A stretch of DNA of 13,735 nucleotides from Pseudomonadota bacterium (GTDB taxonomy: Bacteria > Pseudomonadota > Gammaproteobacteria > Burkholderiales > Burkholderiaceae). The position numbers were made by a program, and so were the translations under genes. Position 1 is the first letter of the stretch, and each line of letters opens with the position of its first letter. The stretch is taken from contig JAJXUC010000098.1 in the NCBI GenBank assembly GCA_021783435.1, forward strand, positions 1 to 13,735, written 5' to 3'. Of this stretch, positions 1-6,584 are shown piece by piece. Under the pieces are notes generated by a model. The model had not been told where the DNA came from. It searched no databases and saw nothing but the letters and a program-made list of their open reading frames with translations.

Positions 1-79
1 AGTTGGACAGGCTGACGTTGCCTCGCTGCACAGGCAGGCAATGCTCGATCTGGGCGAATTGGGCTTGCGTGATTTCCAT
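1..79 (-). CDS. IS5-family transposase, N-terminal fragment cut by window edge
   Basis: The reverse strand from 79 reads MEITQAQFAQIEHCLPVQRG followed by NVSLSN and runs off the left edge, so only about 26 residues are visible. This start resembles the N-terminal domain of IS5-family (DUF4096-type) transposases, whose typical opening is a short helix followed by PVxRGNVxLSNLQV. The catalytic DDE domain would lie outside the window. The ATG at 79 is chosen because the family consensus begins there. The likely IS end lies at about 132-151, which leaves a leader of roughly 55-70 bp between terminus and start, normal for this family. Recognition comes from memory of the family, not a search. Whether the element is intact cannot be judged. 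Confidence 0.75.
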   Translation of the reverse strand, partial: MEITQAQFAQIEHCLPVQRGNVSLSN

Positions 80-131
80 GCACGAAGTGTCTCACGACTC
101 GCATGCTCAACTCAATTAGTGTTAACAAGAC

Positions 132-151
132 CTAGACTGGTCAGAGTCTAG
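132..151. repeat. Palindrome at probable IS terminus
   Basis: CTAGACT at 132-138 and AGTCTAG at 145-151 form a perfect 7-bp inverted repeat around GGTCAG. It lies where the left (transposase-upstream) end of the IS should be, directly against the helicase 3' fragment. CTAG-type targets are known for some IS5 groups, so this could be the IS end with its target. The other IS end is outside the window, so the exact terminus and target duplication cannot be fixed. Confidence 0.45.
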
Positions 152-501
152 TGCGAAATGAGGGTGGCGAACTTGCCGCCGCCACTCGCCCCAATCACCA
201 AGCGCTGCGTCGCCCGCGTGGCCCCCACATAAAACAGCCGCGCTTCCTCGCGCTCGTCTTCGCCCTCGGCGGGCATGTGGCCTATGCCCACCAGCGCCAC
301 CACCGGGAACTCCAGGCCTTTGCTCGCGTGCAGGGTCATCACCTTGATGCTGTCGTGCGCCGGGTCGAACTCGCCTGAACGTTTGCGCACCTGGTGCGGC
401 AGCTTGCGTTTGCGCAGGCATTCGGCGCACAGGTCCATGTCGCTGTGGTGGCGGCAGAGGATGGCCATGTCGGCCCAGGCGTGGCCTTCGCGGTGGGCGG
501 C
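148..501 (-). pseudogene. Truncated second copy of the NERD helicase 3' end
   Basis: The reverse strand encodes about 115 residues matching the C-terminus of the complete helicase at 1643-3562, from about its residue 524 ([15 protein letters not shown]) through motif V ([15 protein letters not shown]) and motif VI ([16 protein letters not shown]). The first three-quarters of the gene, including NERD, Walker A and Walker B, is absent, so it cannot be a working helicase. Homology stops abruptly at 501 on the 5' side. The reading frame is still open and the two copies differ by about ten residues and one codon, so this is a diverged paralogue rather than a fresh duplication. The TAG stop at 148-150 lies in the palindrome next to the IS, and the last residues (TLISH in place of ARL) may come from the junction. 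An open frame extends further upstream, but the DNA beyond 501 is unrelated to the helicase. Confidence 0.85.
167..501. repeat. Direct repeat copy 1 (helicase 3' end), 335 bp
   Basis: It aligns with 1656-1993 in the same orientation, about 93% identical by eye with one 3-nt difference. The stretch 407-501 is almost perfect. It flanks the MNT/HEPN module on the left. Confidence 0.9.
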
Positions 502-553
502 TTGAGGAGTCTTGTACGCGACAGAATGGCAGGACGACCTCAAACAAACCTCA

Positions 554-584
554 TTTGGGTATCATGAACCCCAATATGGGTACA
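554..584. promoter_or_regulatory. Possible autoregulatory operator over the MNT gene start
   Basis: Three TTGGGTA-like half-sites are packed here: TTTGGGTA at 554-561, AACCCCAA (the reverse-strand version) at 568-575, and ATATGGGTA at about 574-582. A TATCAT hexamer at 560-565 could serve as a -10 box. The product downstream carries a winged helix, so self-binding is a reasonable inference. No good -35 box is visible. Confidence 0.35.
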
Positions 585-1205
585 AAACAGACGCCTACCG
601 CATCGTCCACCGCCGACGCCCTCTTCCCCAAGGTGCGCCAGCGCGTGCTCGCCGTGTTGTTCGGCGCGCCGGACCGCAGCTTCTACACGAACGAGGTGAT
701 TGGCCTGGCGCAGTCGGGCGCGGGTGCGGTGCAGCGTGAGCTGGCCGATCTGGCCGCAGCGGGTTTGCTCACGGTGCGTAGGCAGGGCAACCAGAAGCAT
801 TTTCAGGCCAACGAAGCGTCGCCGGTGTTTGCCGAATTGCACGGGCTGGTGCTCAAGACCATGGGGCTGGCCGATGTGTTGCGGGCATCGCTGGCACCGC
901 TGGCGCCGCAGATCGAGCGGGCCTTCGTGTTCGGCTCCCTCGCCAAACAGCAGGACACGGCCACCAGCGATGTGGACCTGCTGGTGGTGAGCGACACGCT
1001 GGGTTATGGCGAGGTGTTTGGTGCACTGGAAAGCGCCAGCCAGACACTGCGCCGCCCGATCAACCCGGCGCTGTATACCGCCGCTGACTTCCGCGCCCGG
1101 CTGCAGGGTGACAATGCGTTCATCAACCGCGTGATGCAACAGCCAAAGATATGGCTGATCGGCCAGGAGGAATCACCACAGCATGAGCCCGATCAACCCG
1201 CTTGA
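555..1205 (+). CDS. Winged-helix nucleotidyltransferase (MNT-type, predicted antitoxin or regulator)
   Basis: The protein has an N-terminal winged-helix segment (about residues 22-85, with [14 protein letters not shown] and [19 protein letters not shown] followed by [14 protein letters not shown]). A minimal nucleotidyltransferase domain follows with the GSx10DxD signature: G127-S128 and D139-V140-D141 in FVFGSLAKQ...SDVDLLV. Such proteins pair with HEPN partners in toxin-antitoxin-like modules; in studied MntA/HepT pairs the MNT enzyme adenylylates the HEPN toxin. Here the winged helix suggests it also binds DNA, perhaps its own promoter. The start is uncertain: TTG at 555, ATG at 564 or ATG at 576. 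None has a clear Shine-Dalgarno; the ATG at 576 would suit a leaderless message if TATCAT at 560-565 is the -10. Its 3' end overlaps the HEPN gene by 23 nt, which indicates coupled translation. Confidence 0.87.
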   Translation: MGIMNPNMGTKQTPTASSTADALFPKVRQRVLAVLFGAPDRSFYTNEVIGLAQSGAGAVQRELADLAAAGLLTVRRQGNQKHFQANEASPVFAELHGLVLKTMGLADVLRASLAPLAPQIERAFVFGSLAKQQDTATSDVDLLVVSDTLGYGEVFGALESASQTLRRPINPALYTAADFRARLQGDNAFINRVMQQPKIWLIGQEESPQHEPDQPA

Positions 1206-1599
1206 AAATCTGAGCCGCCCCGGGGGCTCTCTCAAATCGGAACCGCCCGACACGGCCGAGATCGCAGGTTTGCTGCGCACGGGGCGCGCCCGTCTGGCGG
1301 ACGCAGGCAACGCCACGTTGGCGCTGGAGAGCCGCTTCGACCTGGCCTACAACGCGGCTCACGCCTTGTGCCTGGCCGCGCTGCGCGCCAAGGGCTACCG
1401 CGCAGCCAACCGCTACATCGTCTTTCAGGTGCTGCCGCACACGCTGGGATTGGGGCCGGAGGTCTGGCGGGTGCTGGACCTGTGCCACAACAAACGCAAC
1501 CTGGGTGAGTACGAAGGCTTGCTGGAGGTAGACGAGCGGCTGGTGAAGGATCTGATAACGGCCACGCAGCAGGTGGCCGACGCGCTCAGCGCAGTGTGA
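1183..1599 (+). CDS. HEPN-domain protein, partner of the nucleotidyltransferase
   Basis: This 138-residue helical protein is the downstream partner of the MNT gene, overlapping it by 23 nt and preceded by a strong AGGAGG at 1165-1170 inside that gene. Residues 45-130 look like a HEPN helical bundle (ESRFDLAYNAAHALCLAALR, then LDLCHNKRNLGEYEG). The usual HEPN RNase motif is R-x4-6-H. Here R105-N106 is followed by Y110 where histidine would be expected (RNLGEY), and the nearest histidine, H102, is before the arginine. My recollection is that this RN-x3-Y pattern is typical of the subfamily paired with winged-helix MNT proteins, so it may not mean inactivation. The first 25 residues are Pro/Ser-rich and poorly conserved in appearance. 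Role as toxin is inferred from module architecture. Confidence 0.82.
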   Translation: MSPINPLENLSRPGGSLKSEPPDTAEIAGLLRTGRARLADAGNATLALESRFDLAYNAAHALCLAALRAKGYRAANRYIVFQVLPHTLGLGPEVWRVLDLCHNKRNLGEYEGLLEVDERLVKDLITATQQVADALSAV

Positions 1600-1642
1600 T
1601 CTCAAAACTGGCTGGGCATCAGAAACAGATATCGCCTGTTGT

Positions 1643-3562
1643 CTACAGGCGCGCAGCGAACTTCCCGCTCCCACTCGCCCCAATCACCAGCCGCTGTGTC
1701 GCACGCGTGGCCCCCACATAAAACAGCCGCGCTGCCTCGCGTTCGTCTTCGCCCTCGGCGGGCATGTGGCCTACGCCCACCAGGGCCACCACCGGGAACT
1801 CCAGGCCTTTGCTCGCGTGCAGGGTCATCACCTTGATGCTGTCGTGCGCCGGGTCGAACACGCTGGACGAGTTCCGGCGCAGTTGGTGCGGCAGCTTGCG
1901 TATGCGCAGGCATTCGGCGCACAGTTCCATGTCGCTGTGGTGGCGGCAGAGGATGGCCATGTCGGCCCAGGCGTGGCCTTCGCGGTGGGCGGCGCTCAGC
2001 AGCTCGGCCACCTCTTGCGCCTCTTCGCGCAGGGTGGGCAGGCGGATGATGAGCGGCGCCTCGCCGTCGCGCCCGCAGCTCACGGGTTTGAGCAGGGGCA
2101 CGCCGTCGTCGTCTTTGTCTTCGGCGGTCAGCAGGCGATACGGCGCCGGGCCGCCCCAAGCCGGATCAGCCCCCTCGCGGGGCAGCGACCCGCGCAGCGG
2201 CGGAGCGTGGGGGTACATATATTCAGCCGCGACGAGGCTGGCTGTTTGCAGGATCTGCCGCGTGTTGCGGTAGTTGATCTTGAGGATGGTGGTGCGCCCC
2301 TGCGCCTGGATGCCCACGCGCTTGAAGCTGAAATTTTTCTTCTGCGTGCGTTCGTAGATGCTCTGCGCGTCATCAAACAGCACGAGCAGGCTGTTGGTGG
2401 CGGGGTCCACCATCTGCACCACCAGGCGCAGCCATTCGGGCGCGAAGTCGTGGCCTTCGTCGATGAGCACGGCCTGGTATTGCCCGCTGGGGATCTGGCG
2501 GCGGTCCACGCCGGTGATGACACGCTGAACCATGTCGGCCATTTTGTCGGTGACGGGCTGGTTGTTGGCGGGCAGGCCTTGCCCGTAGGCCACCAGTTGC
2601 TCGCGGCACCATTTGTGGAAGTGCACGGCGTGCACGCGCTCGGCAATGCCTTTGGCGGCCATCACGCGGGCGAGTTGTCGGGCCAGCGGTTCGTTGTAGC
2701 AGAGGATGAGGATGGGTTTGCTCGCTGCCGCGTCCTCGGTGTTGACCGCTTTGGCCAGGTGTTCGGCGCGATAGCCCAGCAGCATGGTCTTGCCCGAACC
2801 GGCCACGCCGTGGATGACGCGGTGGCCGTCGCCCAGGCTGCGGGCGAGCTGCTCCTGCTGCAGGTCCATCACCCGCAGGATGCTGGGGAGTTCGGCTTCG
2901 GCCTCGTCGGCAAACAGGTCTGGCGTGCCGGGCACGTTCACCCGCACCTCGGGGAACATGATCCAGCGCACGCGGTCCATCTGCGGCAGCGACATGACGC
3001 CACCCATCATGAACGGGAACATGTCCCACAGGCGGCTTTGCAGCGCCTCGGGCTCGACGTGCTCGCCCATCTCGTCCTGGCACAGCACGCGGTGCGGTTC
3101 GATGGCGTGGTCGAGTTCGGCTTTGTCGAACTGCGCGCGGGTGATGTTGGGCAGCACCACGCCGTAGCTCCACGGAAAGGCGAGCTTGCCCTGGTGGCGG
3201 CCTTCGGGCTGCAGCAGTTGCGGGTCGCGCTCCAGCGCGTGGACCACCTGGTGCGCGTACTGCCGGGCCTGCTCCAGCGGGTTGGGAATGGTCTTGGTGC
3301 CCAGCTCGCCGTGGATGTCCCAGGTCTGCTTGTTGGCCTGGATGAGAGTGGCGAGCCGGAAGTCCTTGACCTCCAGAATCAGGATGCCCCGGCGCGGGTG
3401 CATGACGACGAAGTCCGGGTGCTGGTGCCGGGGGCCGACGGCCACGTCGTACCAGAGCAGGTAGTCGGCGTCGAGTTTCTGTTCAAACCGCTCGGCGGTG
3501 CGGCGTTCGCCGGGCGTCATGCGTGCAACGCAGGAGCCCAGCGCAGGGATCAGGGTGGCCAT
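1643..3562 (-). CDS. NERD-domain UvrD-like SF1 helicase
   Basis: This 639-residue protein starts with a NERD (nuclease-related) domain at about residues 15-130 (GERRTAERFEQKL, then HPDFVVMHPRRGILILEVKDF). An SF1A helicase core follows: Walker A GVAGSGKT at 252-259, DEGHD at 368-372 as motif II, the motif-V-like [15 protein letters not shown] near 585, and [13 protein letters not shown] as motif VI. The fusion predicts an ATP-driven nucleic-acid motor with an attached nuclease; the family is often found in mobile and defence-rich regions. No separate RBS is obvious before ATG 3562. About 23 residues at 450-473 (PHAPPLRGSL...WGGPAP) are encoded by a dispersed palindromic element. The gene is divergent from mntA (189 bp apart) and converges on the first HEPN gene. 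A truncated copy of its 3' end lies at 148-501. Function in defence is inference. Confidence 0.92.
   Translation of the reverse strand: MATLIPALGSCVARMTPGERRTAERFEQKLDADYLLWYDVAVGPRHQHPDFVVMHPRRGILILEVKDFRLATLIQANKQTWDIHGELGTKTIPNPLEQARQYAHQVVHALERDPQLLQPEGRHQGKLAFPWSYGVVLPNITRAQFDKAELDHAIEPHRVLCQDEMGEHVEPEALQSRLWDMFPFMMGGVMSLPQMDRVRWIMFPEVRVNVPGTPDLFADEAEAELPSILRVMDLQQEQLARSLGDGHRVIHGVAGSGKTMLLGYRAEHLAKAVNTEDAAASKPILILCYNEPLARQLARVMAAKGIAERVHAVHFHKWCREQLVAYGQGLPANNQPVTDKMADMVQRVITGVDRRQIPSGQYQAVLIDEGHDFAPEWLRLVVQMVDPATNSLLVLFDDAQSIYERTQKKNFSFKRVGIQAQGRTTILKINYRNTRQILQTASLVAAEYMYPHAPPLRGSLPREGADPAWGGPAPYRLLTAEDKDDDGVPLLKPVSCGRDGEAPLIIRLPTLREEAQEVAELLSAAHREGHAWADMAILCRHHSDMELCAECLRIRKLPHQLRRNSSSVFDPAHDSIKVMTLHASKGLEFPVVALVGVGHMPAEGEDEREAARLFYVGATRATQRLVIGASGSGKFAARL
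1656..1993. repeat. Direct repeat copy 2 (inside intact helicase), 338 bp
   Basis: This is the 3' end of the complete helicase gene, matching 167-501. The two copies enclose 502-1655, which holds the winged-helix nucleotidyltransferase and HEPN genes. Recombination between the copies would delete exactly that cassette. Confidence 0.9.
2137..2213 (-). repeat. Dispersed hairpin element, helicase copy
   Basis: On + the order is stem GATACGGC (2137-2144), 15-nt loop GCCGGGCCGCCCCAA (2145-2159), stem GCCGGATC (2160-2167; 7 of 8 pair), anchor CCCCCTCG (2170-2177), then a GC-rich arm to 2213. Read on the minus strand the loop is TTGGGGCGGCCCGGC. It lies in-frame in the helicase gene; the repeat body 2145-2213 is 69 bp. 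Confidence 0.8.
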
Positions 3563-3714
3563 GTTGTCTGTCGTTTGTGTGCCTGGGGTGCATGATGCCG
3601 CAGTTTGTCTCCATCGCTAGACATTTTGCTGCCAGGGGATGGTCGAAGTGTCCGGGGCGGCAGATGATTTCGCTTCATAGCCCTCTTGTCCTCGACACCG
3701 CAACGCGATGTGGA

Positions 3715-3743
3715 AGGACATTGAACAACCCCGTCGGTACACT
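3715..3743 (+). promoter_or_regulatory. Possible promoter of the mntA-hepT pair
   Basis: AGGACA (3715-3720) and TACACT (3738-3743) are spaced by 17 bp. The predicted transcript would begin within a few bases of ATG 3752, giving a leaderless message, consistent with the lack of a Shine-Dalgarno. The match to sigma-70 consensus is modest. Confidence 0.35.
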
Positions 3744-3751
3744 GCTAACGC

Positions 3752-4060
3752 ATGCATCCCGCCATCGCCCAACACCGCGCCGCCATTGCGGCAATCTGCC
3801 AGCGCTATCGCATCCGCCGACTGGAAGTGTTCGGCTCGGCCGCGCGGGGGGACGACTTCGAGCCCGAGAGCAGCGATGCCGACTTTCTCGTGGAGTTCGC
3901 GGCGGATGCTCTGCCCGATCTGCGTAGTTTCTACGGCGCAAAAGCCGAGCTTGAGCAGTTGCTCGGAAGGGGTGTCGATCTGGTGGAGCCGAGCGCAGTG
4001 CGCAACCCCTACCTGCTCGCCAGCATCAACCGCCATCGTGAGCCCGTGTATGCAGCGTGA
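3752..4060 (+). CDS. mntA: MntA-type minimal nucleotidyltransferase antitoxin
   Basis: This 102-residue protein is a minimal nucleotidyltransferase. G28-S29 and D42-A43-D44 (LEVFGSAARGD, then SSDADFLVEF) form the metal-binding signature, with 12 rather than the usual 10 residues between GS and DxD. That spacing occurs in other members I recall with FGSAARGxDF. In characterised systems MntA neutralises the HEPN RNase HepT by adding AMP to the tyrosine of its RX4HXY motif. It overlaps the hepT start by 11 nt, so the two are one operon. It is unlike the first nucleotidyltransferase in the window, having no winged helix and different flanking sequence, so the two modules are independent arrivals rather than duplicates. 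ATG 3752 is the only sensible start. Confidence 0.9.
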   Translation: MHPAIAQHRAAIAAICQRYRIRRLEVFGSAARGDDFEPESSDADFLVEFAADALPDLRSFYGAKAELEQLLGRGVDLVEPSAVRNPYLLASINRHREPVYAA

Positions 4061-4397
4061 CCCGCGCGCGTATCTTTGGGATGCACGCGAGGCGGCGGTG
4101 GCGATCCTGTCTTTCACCGCAGGCTTGGACGTCAAGGCCTATGTGGGCAACGAACTGGTGCAGGCTGCGGTCGAGCGTAAGTTCGAAGTGATCGGCGAAG
4201 CGCTCAATCAACTATCCAAATTCGATGCAGCCAAGGCTGCACGCATTCAGGACGTGCCGCAGATCGTTGCTTTTCGCAACCAGTTGATCCACGGCTATGC
4301 CACGGTCAACCCGGGTACGGTTTGGAACATCGTGCAGAACGCTTTGCCTGGTTTGCTCGGGGCCGTGCAGACCTTGCTCGATGAACCGGGTCGCTGA
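4050..4397 (+). CDS. hepT: HepT-type HEPN RNase toxin
   Basis: This 115-residue helical protein carries the complete HepT active-site motif RX4HXY: R76-N77-Q78-L79-I80-H81-G82-Y83. R and H are the catalytic pair of HEPN RNases and Y83 is the residue that MntA adenylylates in studied systems. Other family features are the opening DPRAYLWDAREAAVAI and the VERKFEVIGEALNQL helix. Length is normal, so the toxin appears intact. ATG 4050 overlaps the mntA stop; an in-frame GTG at 4038 is an alternative. The gene ends 13 bp before the stop of the convergent neuB, a very tight boundary between island and polysaccharide operon with no clear terminator between them. Confidence 0.9.
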   Translation: MQRDPRAYLWDAREAAVAILSFTAGLDVKAYVGNELVQAAVERKFEVIGEALNQLSKFDAAKAARIQDVPQIVAFRNQLIHGYATVNPGTVWNIVQNALPGLLGAVQTLLDEPGR

Positions 4398-4410
4398 CGT
4401 GTGAACGGGC

Positions 4411-5457
4411 TCAGGCTCCAACTTCGTCTTTGAGGTGCGCCCACTGCAACACCGTGCCCGCCGGGGCGTCGGCGCGCAGGCGTTGGCCGATGACGGTGTC
4501 GAACTCGGCGGCCGGGATGCCGCTGGCGGGGCGGCGCAGTTGCAGGTGTTCGCGCCGCAGCACGGTACCCGCGGGCAGGGCGGTGGCCAGCACCACGCTG
4601 CGGCGGGCCACGGCGCGCACGTCGATCTCGTCGGGCCGCGGCACCTTGACCCCATCACCCAGCATGGCTTCGATGCGGCGGATGTCCTGCGCCAGCGCGG
4701 CGAATTCGGCGGGTTCGCTGGAGGCGCGGTGGTCGGGACCGGGCAGGGTGCGGTCGAGGGTGATGTGCTTTTCCACCACGCAGGCGCCCAGCGCCACGGC
4801 GGCGAGCGCGGCGGTGTTGCCCAGGCTGTGGTCGGAATAGCCGGTGGGCAGGCCGGTTTCGGCACGCAGGGTGGCGATGGCGCGCAGGTTGAGCGCGTCA
4901 TCGGGGGCAGGGTAGGCGGAGGTGCATTGCAGCAGGGTAAGAGCAGGCTTCAGACCTTCTTGCTGTGCCCACGCCGCCCGCACCCAACCGACGGCGCGTT
5001 GCACTTCGTCCAGCGTGGCCATGCCGGTGGAGAGAATCAGCGGCAGCCCGGTGGTGGCGGCCTTGTCCAGCAGCGGGCGGTTGACGAGTTCGCCCGACGA
5101 CAGCTTGAGCCGCCGCACCCCGAGGCTGACGAGCAGATCCACCGCGGCTTCCGAGAACGGGGTGGACATGAACTCGATGCCGACCTGCTTGCAATGTGCG
5201 GCAATGCTCTGGTGCTGCTCGGCGTTGAGTTCGAGCTTGCGCAGCATGGCGAATTGATCGGTCTCGCCGGTGGCGCCCTGCTGATAGGCGGCGGTGGCGG
5301 TGCCGGGCAGGGCGAGGTCTTCGGCGCGGAAGGTCTGGAACTTCACGGCGTCGGCGCCGGCGGCGCGGGCGGCGTCGACGAGCCGCAGCGCGAGGTCGAG
5401 CTGGCCGTTGTGGTTGACGCCGGCTTCGGCAATGAGAAAGACGCGATCGCTGGGCAT
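4411..5457 (-). CDS. neuB: NeuB-family nonulosonic acid synthase (sialate/legionaminate type)
   Basis: The protein (348 residues) matches N-acetylneuraminate/legionaminate synthases, which condense phosphoenolpyruvate with an N-acylated hexosamine to give a nine-carbon acid. The TIM-barrel part (1-270) shows FLIAEAGVNHNGQLDLAL, DAVKFQTF, STGMATLDE, GYSDH with H210 and EKHITLDRTLPGPDH with H231; the two histidines match the metal ligands of the family. Residues about 280-345 form the C-terminal SAF (antifreeze-like) domain. The LPGPDHRASSEP stretch is closer, as I recall it, to legionaminate-type synthases than to Neisseria NeuB, so the exact sugar is open. It is the last gene of the operon, 12 nt after neuA. 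No 2-epimerase or other precursor gene is obvious nearby. Confidence 0.9.
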   Translation of the reverse strand: MPSDRVFLIAEAGVNHNGQLDLALRLVDAARAAGADAVKFQTFRAEDLALPGTATAAYQQGATGETDQFAMLRKLELNAEQHQSIAAHCKQVGIEFMSTPFSEAAVDLLVSLGVRRLKLSSGELVNRPLLDKAATTGLPLILSTGMATLDEVQRAVGWVRAAWAQQEGLKPALTLLQCTSAYPAPDDALNLRAIATLRAETGLPTGYSDHSLGNTAALAAVALGACVVEKHITLDRTLPGPDHRASSEPAEFAALAQDIRRIEAMLGDGVKVPRPDEIDVRAVARRSVVLATALPAGTVLRREHLQLRRPASGIPAAEFDTVIGQRLRADAPAGTVLQWAHLKDEVGA

Positions 5458-5469
5458 GATGGGCTTTGT

Positions 5470-6180
5470 TCAGGGTTGTGCGTGTGCCTGCTGCCGAGCG
5501 TGATGCCACTCGGCCAGGGCGAAGTCGTCGGCGGTGTCGATGTCCACCGAACGCGCGGCGGGCATGGCATGGGCGGCCACGGGCACGCTCCACAGGCCGT
5601 GCTGCGCGGCATGCGCCAGGGCTTTGCGCCGCCAGACGTAGATCGAGCCATTCAGCGCCCACACCGCCGGCGCGCTCTGCCGCGCGGCGAGGCCACCGCC
5701 CTTGCTGATGGAGACCAATCCGTCTGGCTGCTCCTCGACGAGATTGAAGTAGGGGTTGAAGCCGCTGTCGAACACGGTGAGCACCAGCCCCGGCGCGTCG
5801 GGCGCGTCGGCGCGGGCCAGGCAGCCGTCGAGGTCAACCGGGGCGCGCAGCGGCGAGGTGGGCTGCAGATCGACGATGCGGCCGATGATCTGCCCCTGCG
5901 CTTCGAGGTGCGTCACCAGATGGTCGATGACGGGCAGTTTCGGCGCATCGTCGCGCGCCAGTTCCGCCGGGCGCAGGTAGGGCACCACGGCCCCCGCCTC
6001 GCGGGAGACGGCGGCGATGGTTTCATCGTCGGTGGACACATACACGGCGCTGATGGCCGGGTGCCGCAGCGCGAAGCGGATGCTGTGCGCGATGAGCGGC
6101 AGGCCCGCGAAGGGCAGGATGTTCTTGCCCGGCAGGCCCTTGCTGCCGCCGCGGGCGCAGATGGTGGCGATGGTGGTCAT
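5470..6180 (-). CDS. neuA: CMP-nonulosonic acid cytidylyltransferase (NeuA family)
   Basis: This 236-residue enzyme should activate the nine-carbon acid with CTP to give the CMP-sugar donor used by a glycosyltransferase. It opens with the nucleotide-binding signature ARGGSKGLPGKN (residues 9-20), followed by VYVSTDDETI, DLQPTSPLR and the C-terminal DIDTADDFALAE. Length fits the short single-domain NeuA/LegF group. ATG 6180 is chosen because the family begins right before TIATICARGG. It starts 5 nt after the vapC stop, so it is probably translated by coupling to the toxin gene, and 12 nt separate it from neuB. Whether the substrate is sialic, legionaminic or another acid cannot be read from this sequence. 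Confidence 0.9.
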   Translation of the reverse strand: MTTIATICARGGSKGLPGKNILPFAGLPLIAHSIRFALRHPAISAVYVSTDDETIAAVSREAGAVVPYLRPAELARDDAPKLPVIDHLVTHLEAQGQIIGRIVDLQPTSPLRAPVDLDGCLARADAPDAPGLVLTVFDSGFNPYFNLVEEQPDGLVSISKGGGLAARQSAPAVWALNGSIYVWRRKALAHAAQHGLWSVPVAAHAMPAARSVDIDTADDFALAEWHHARQQAHAQP

Positions 6181-6185
6181 GGCGT

Positions 6186-6584
6186 TCACCAGATGCAGTG
6201 CAGCCCCGGCAGGCGGTGCAGTTGTTCGTCGGCCGTGATGAGCGGGGCGCGCCATTCCAGCGCCGTGGCGGCGATGATGCGGTCGGCCGGATCGCTGTGG
6301 ACGAAATCGGCGCTCTGGGTGCGCTGCGCGATGCGGGGGGTGATGGGCAAAACCTGCAGGTTCAACGCGCTGACGATGTCGTCGAGATAATCGGCTGCGC
6401 TGTTGGAAGCGAGGGTGATGCGGCCCTTGGCATGCAGCATGGCGACTTCCCACAGGCTGATGGTGCAGCAGGCCAGATCGCCGCGCTCGGCGGCATCGGC
6501 CATGGTCTGGCGCCCCACGGCGCCGAGCCGTTGCGGCGTATCGGCCCAGAACAGCAGGGCGTGGGTGTCACAAATGATCGGCAT
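6186..6584 (-). CDS. vapC: VapC-like PIN-domain toxin
   Basis: This 132-residue PIN-domain protein has the acidic residues expected of the metal-dependent RNase site: D6 (IICDTHALLFW), E46 (ISLWEVAML), and D98 and D101 (HSDPADRIIAATA). VapC toxins cleave specific RNAs such as initiator tRNA or rRNA loops when the antitoxin is lost. The start at ATG 6584 places D6 where the family has it and overlaps the upstream antitoxin by 17 nt; GTG at 6590 is an alternative. The gene lies inside a polysaccharide operon and its stop is only 5 nt from neuA. All key residues are present, so it looks active. Confidence 0.88.
   Translation of the reverse strand: MPIICDTHALLFWADTPQRLGAVGRQTMADAAERGDLACCTISLWEVAMLHAKGRITLASNSAADYLDDIVSALNLQVLPITPRIAQRTQSADFVHSDPADRIIAATALEWRAPLITADEQLHRLPGLHCIW

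Noticed and set aside
1201..1245. GC-rich stretch near the HEPN start as a sixth hairpin element
   Set aside because: It has GAGCC/GGCTC pairing but neither the CGAGGGGG anchor nor the 15-nt loop of the other five copies.
1633..1651. Hairpin CGCCTGT/ACAGGCG between the HEPN and helicase genes as a terminator
   Set aside because: The 7-bp stem is perfect, but there is no T tract on either strand and the helicase stop lies in the loop.
1766..3595. Very long + strand frame opposite the helicase
   Set aside because: High GC at third positions keeps the antisense frame open. The product is His/Val/Gly-rich with no domain, while the other strand has all helicase motifs.
3708..4397. Single fused gene running through mntA into hepT
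   Set aside because: The upstream part reads the mntA DNA in the wrong frame. Two overlapping genes with clear motifs explain it.
4435..6390. Long + strand frame opposite neuB and neuA
   Set aside because: Same antisense artefact; composition is Gly/His/Arg-rich and it runs across several real genes.
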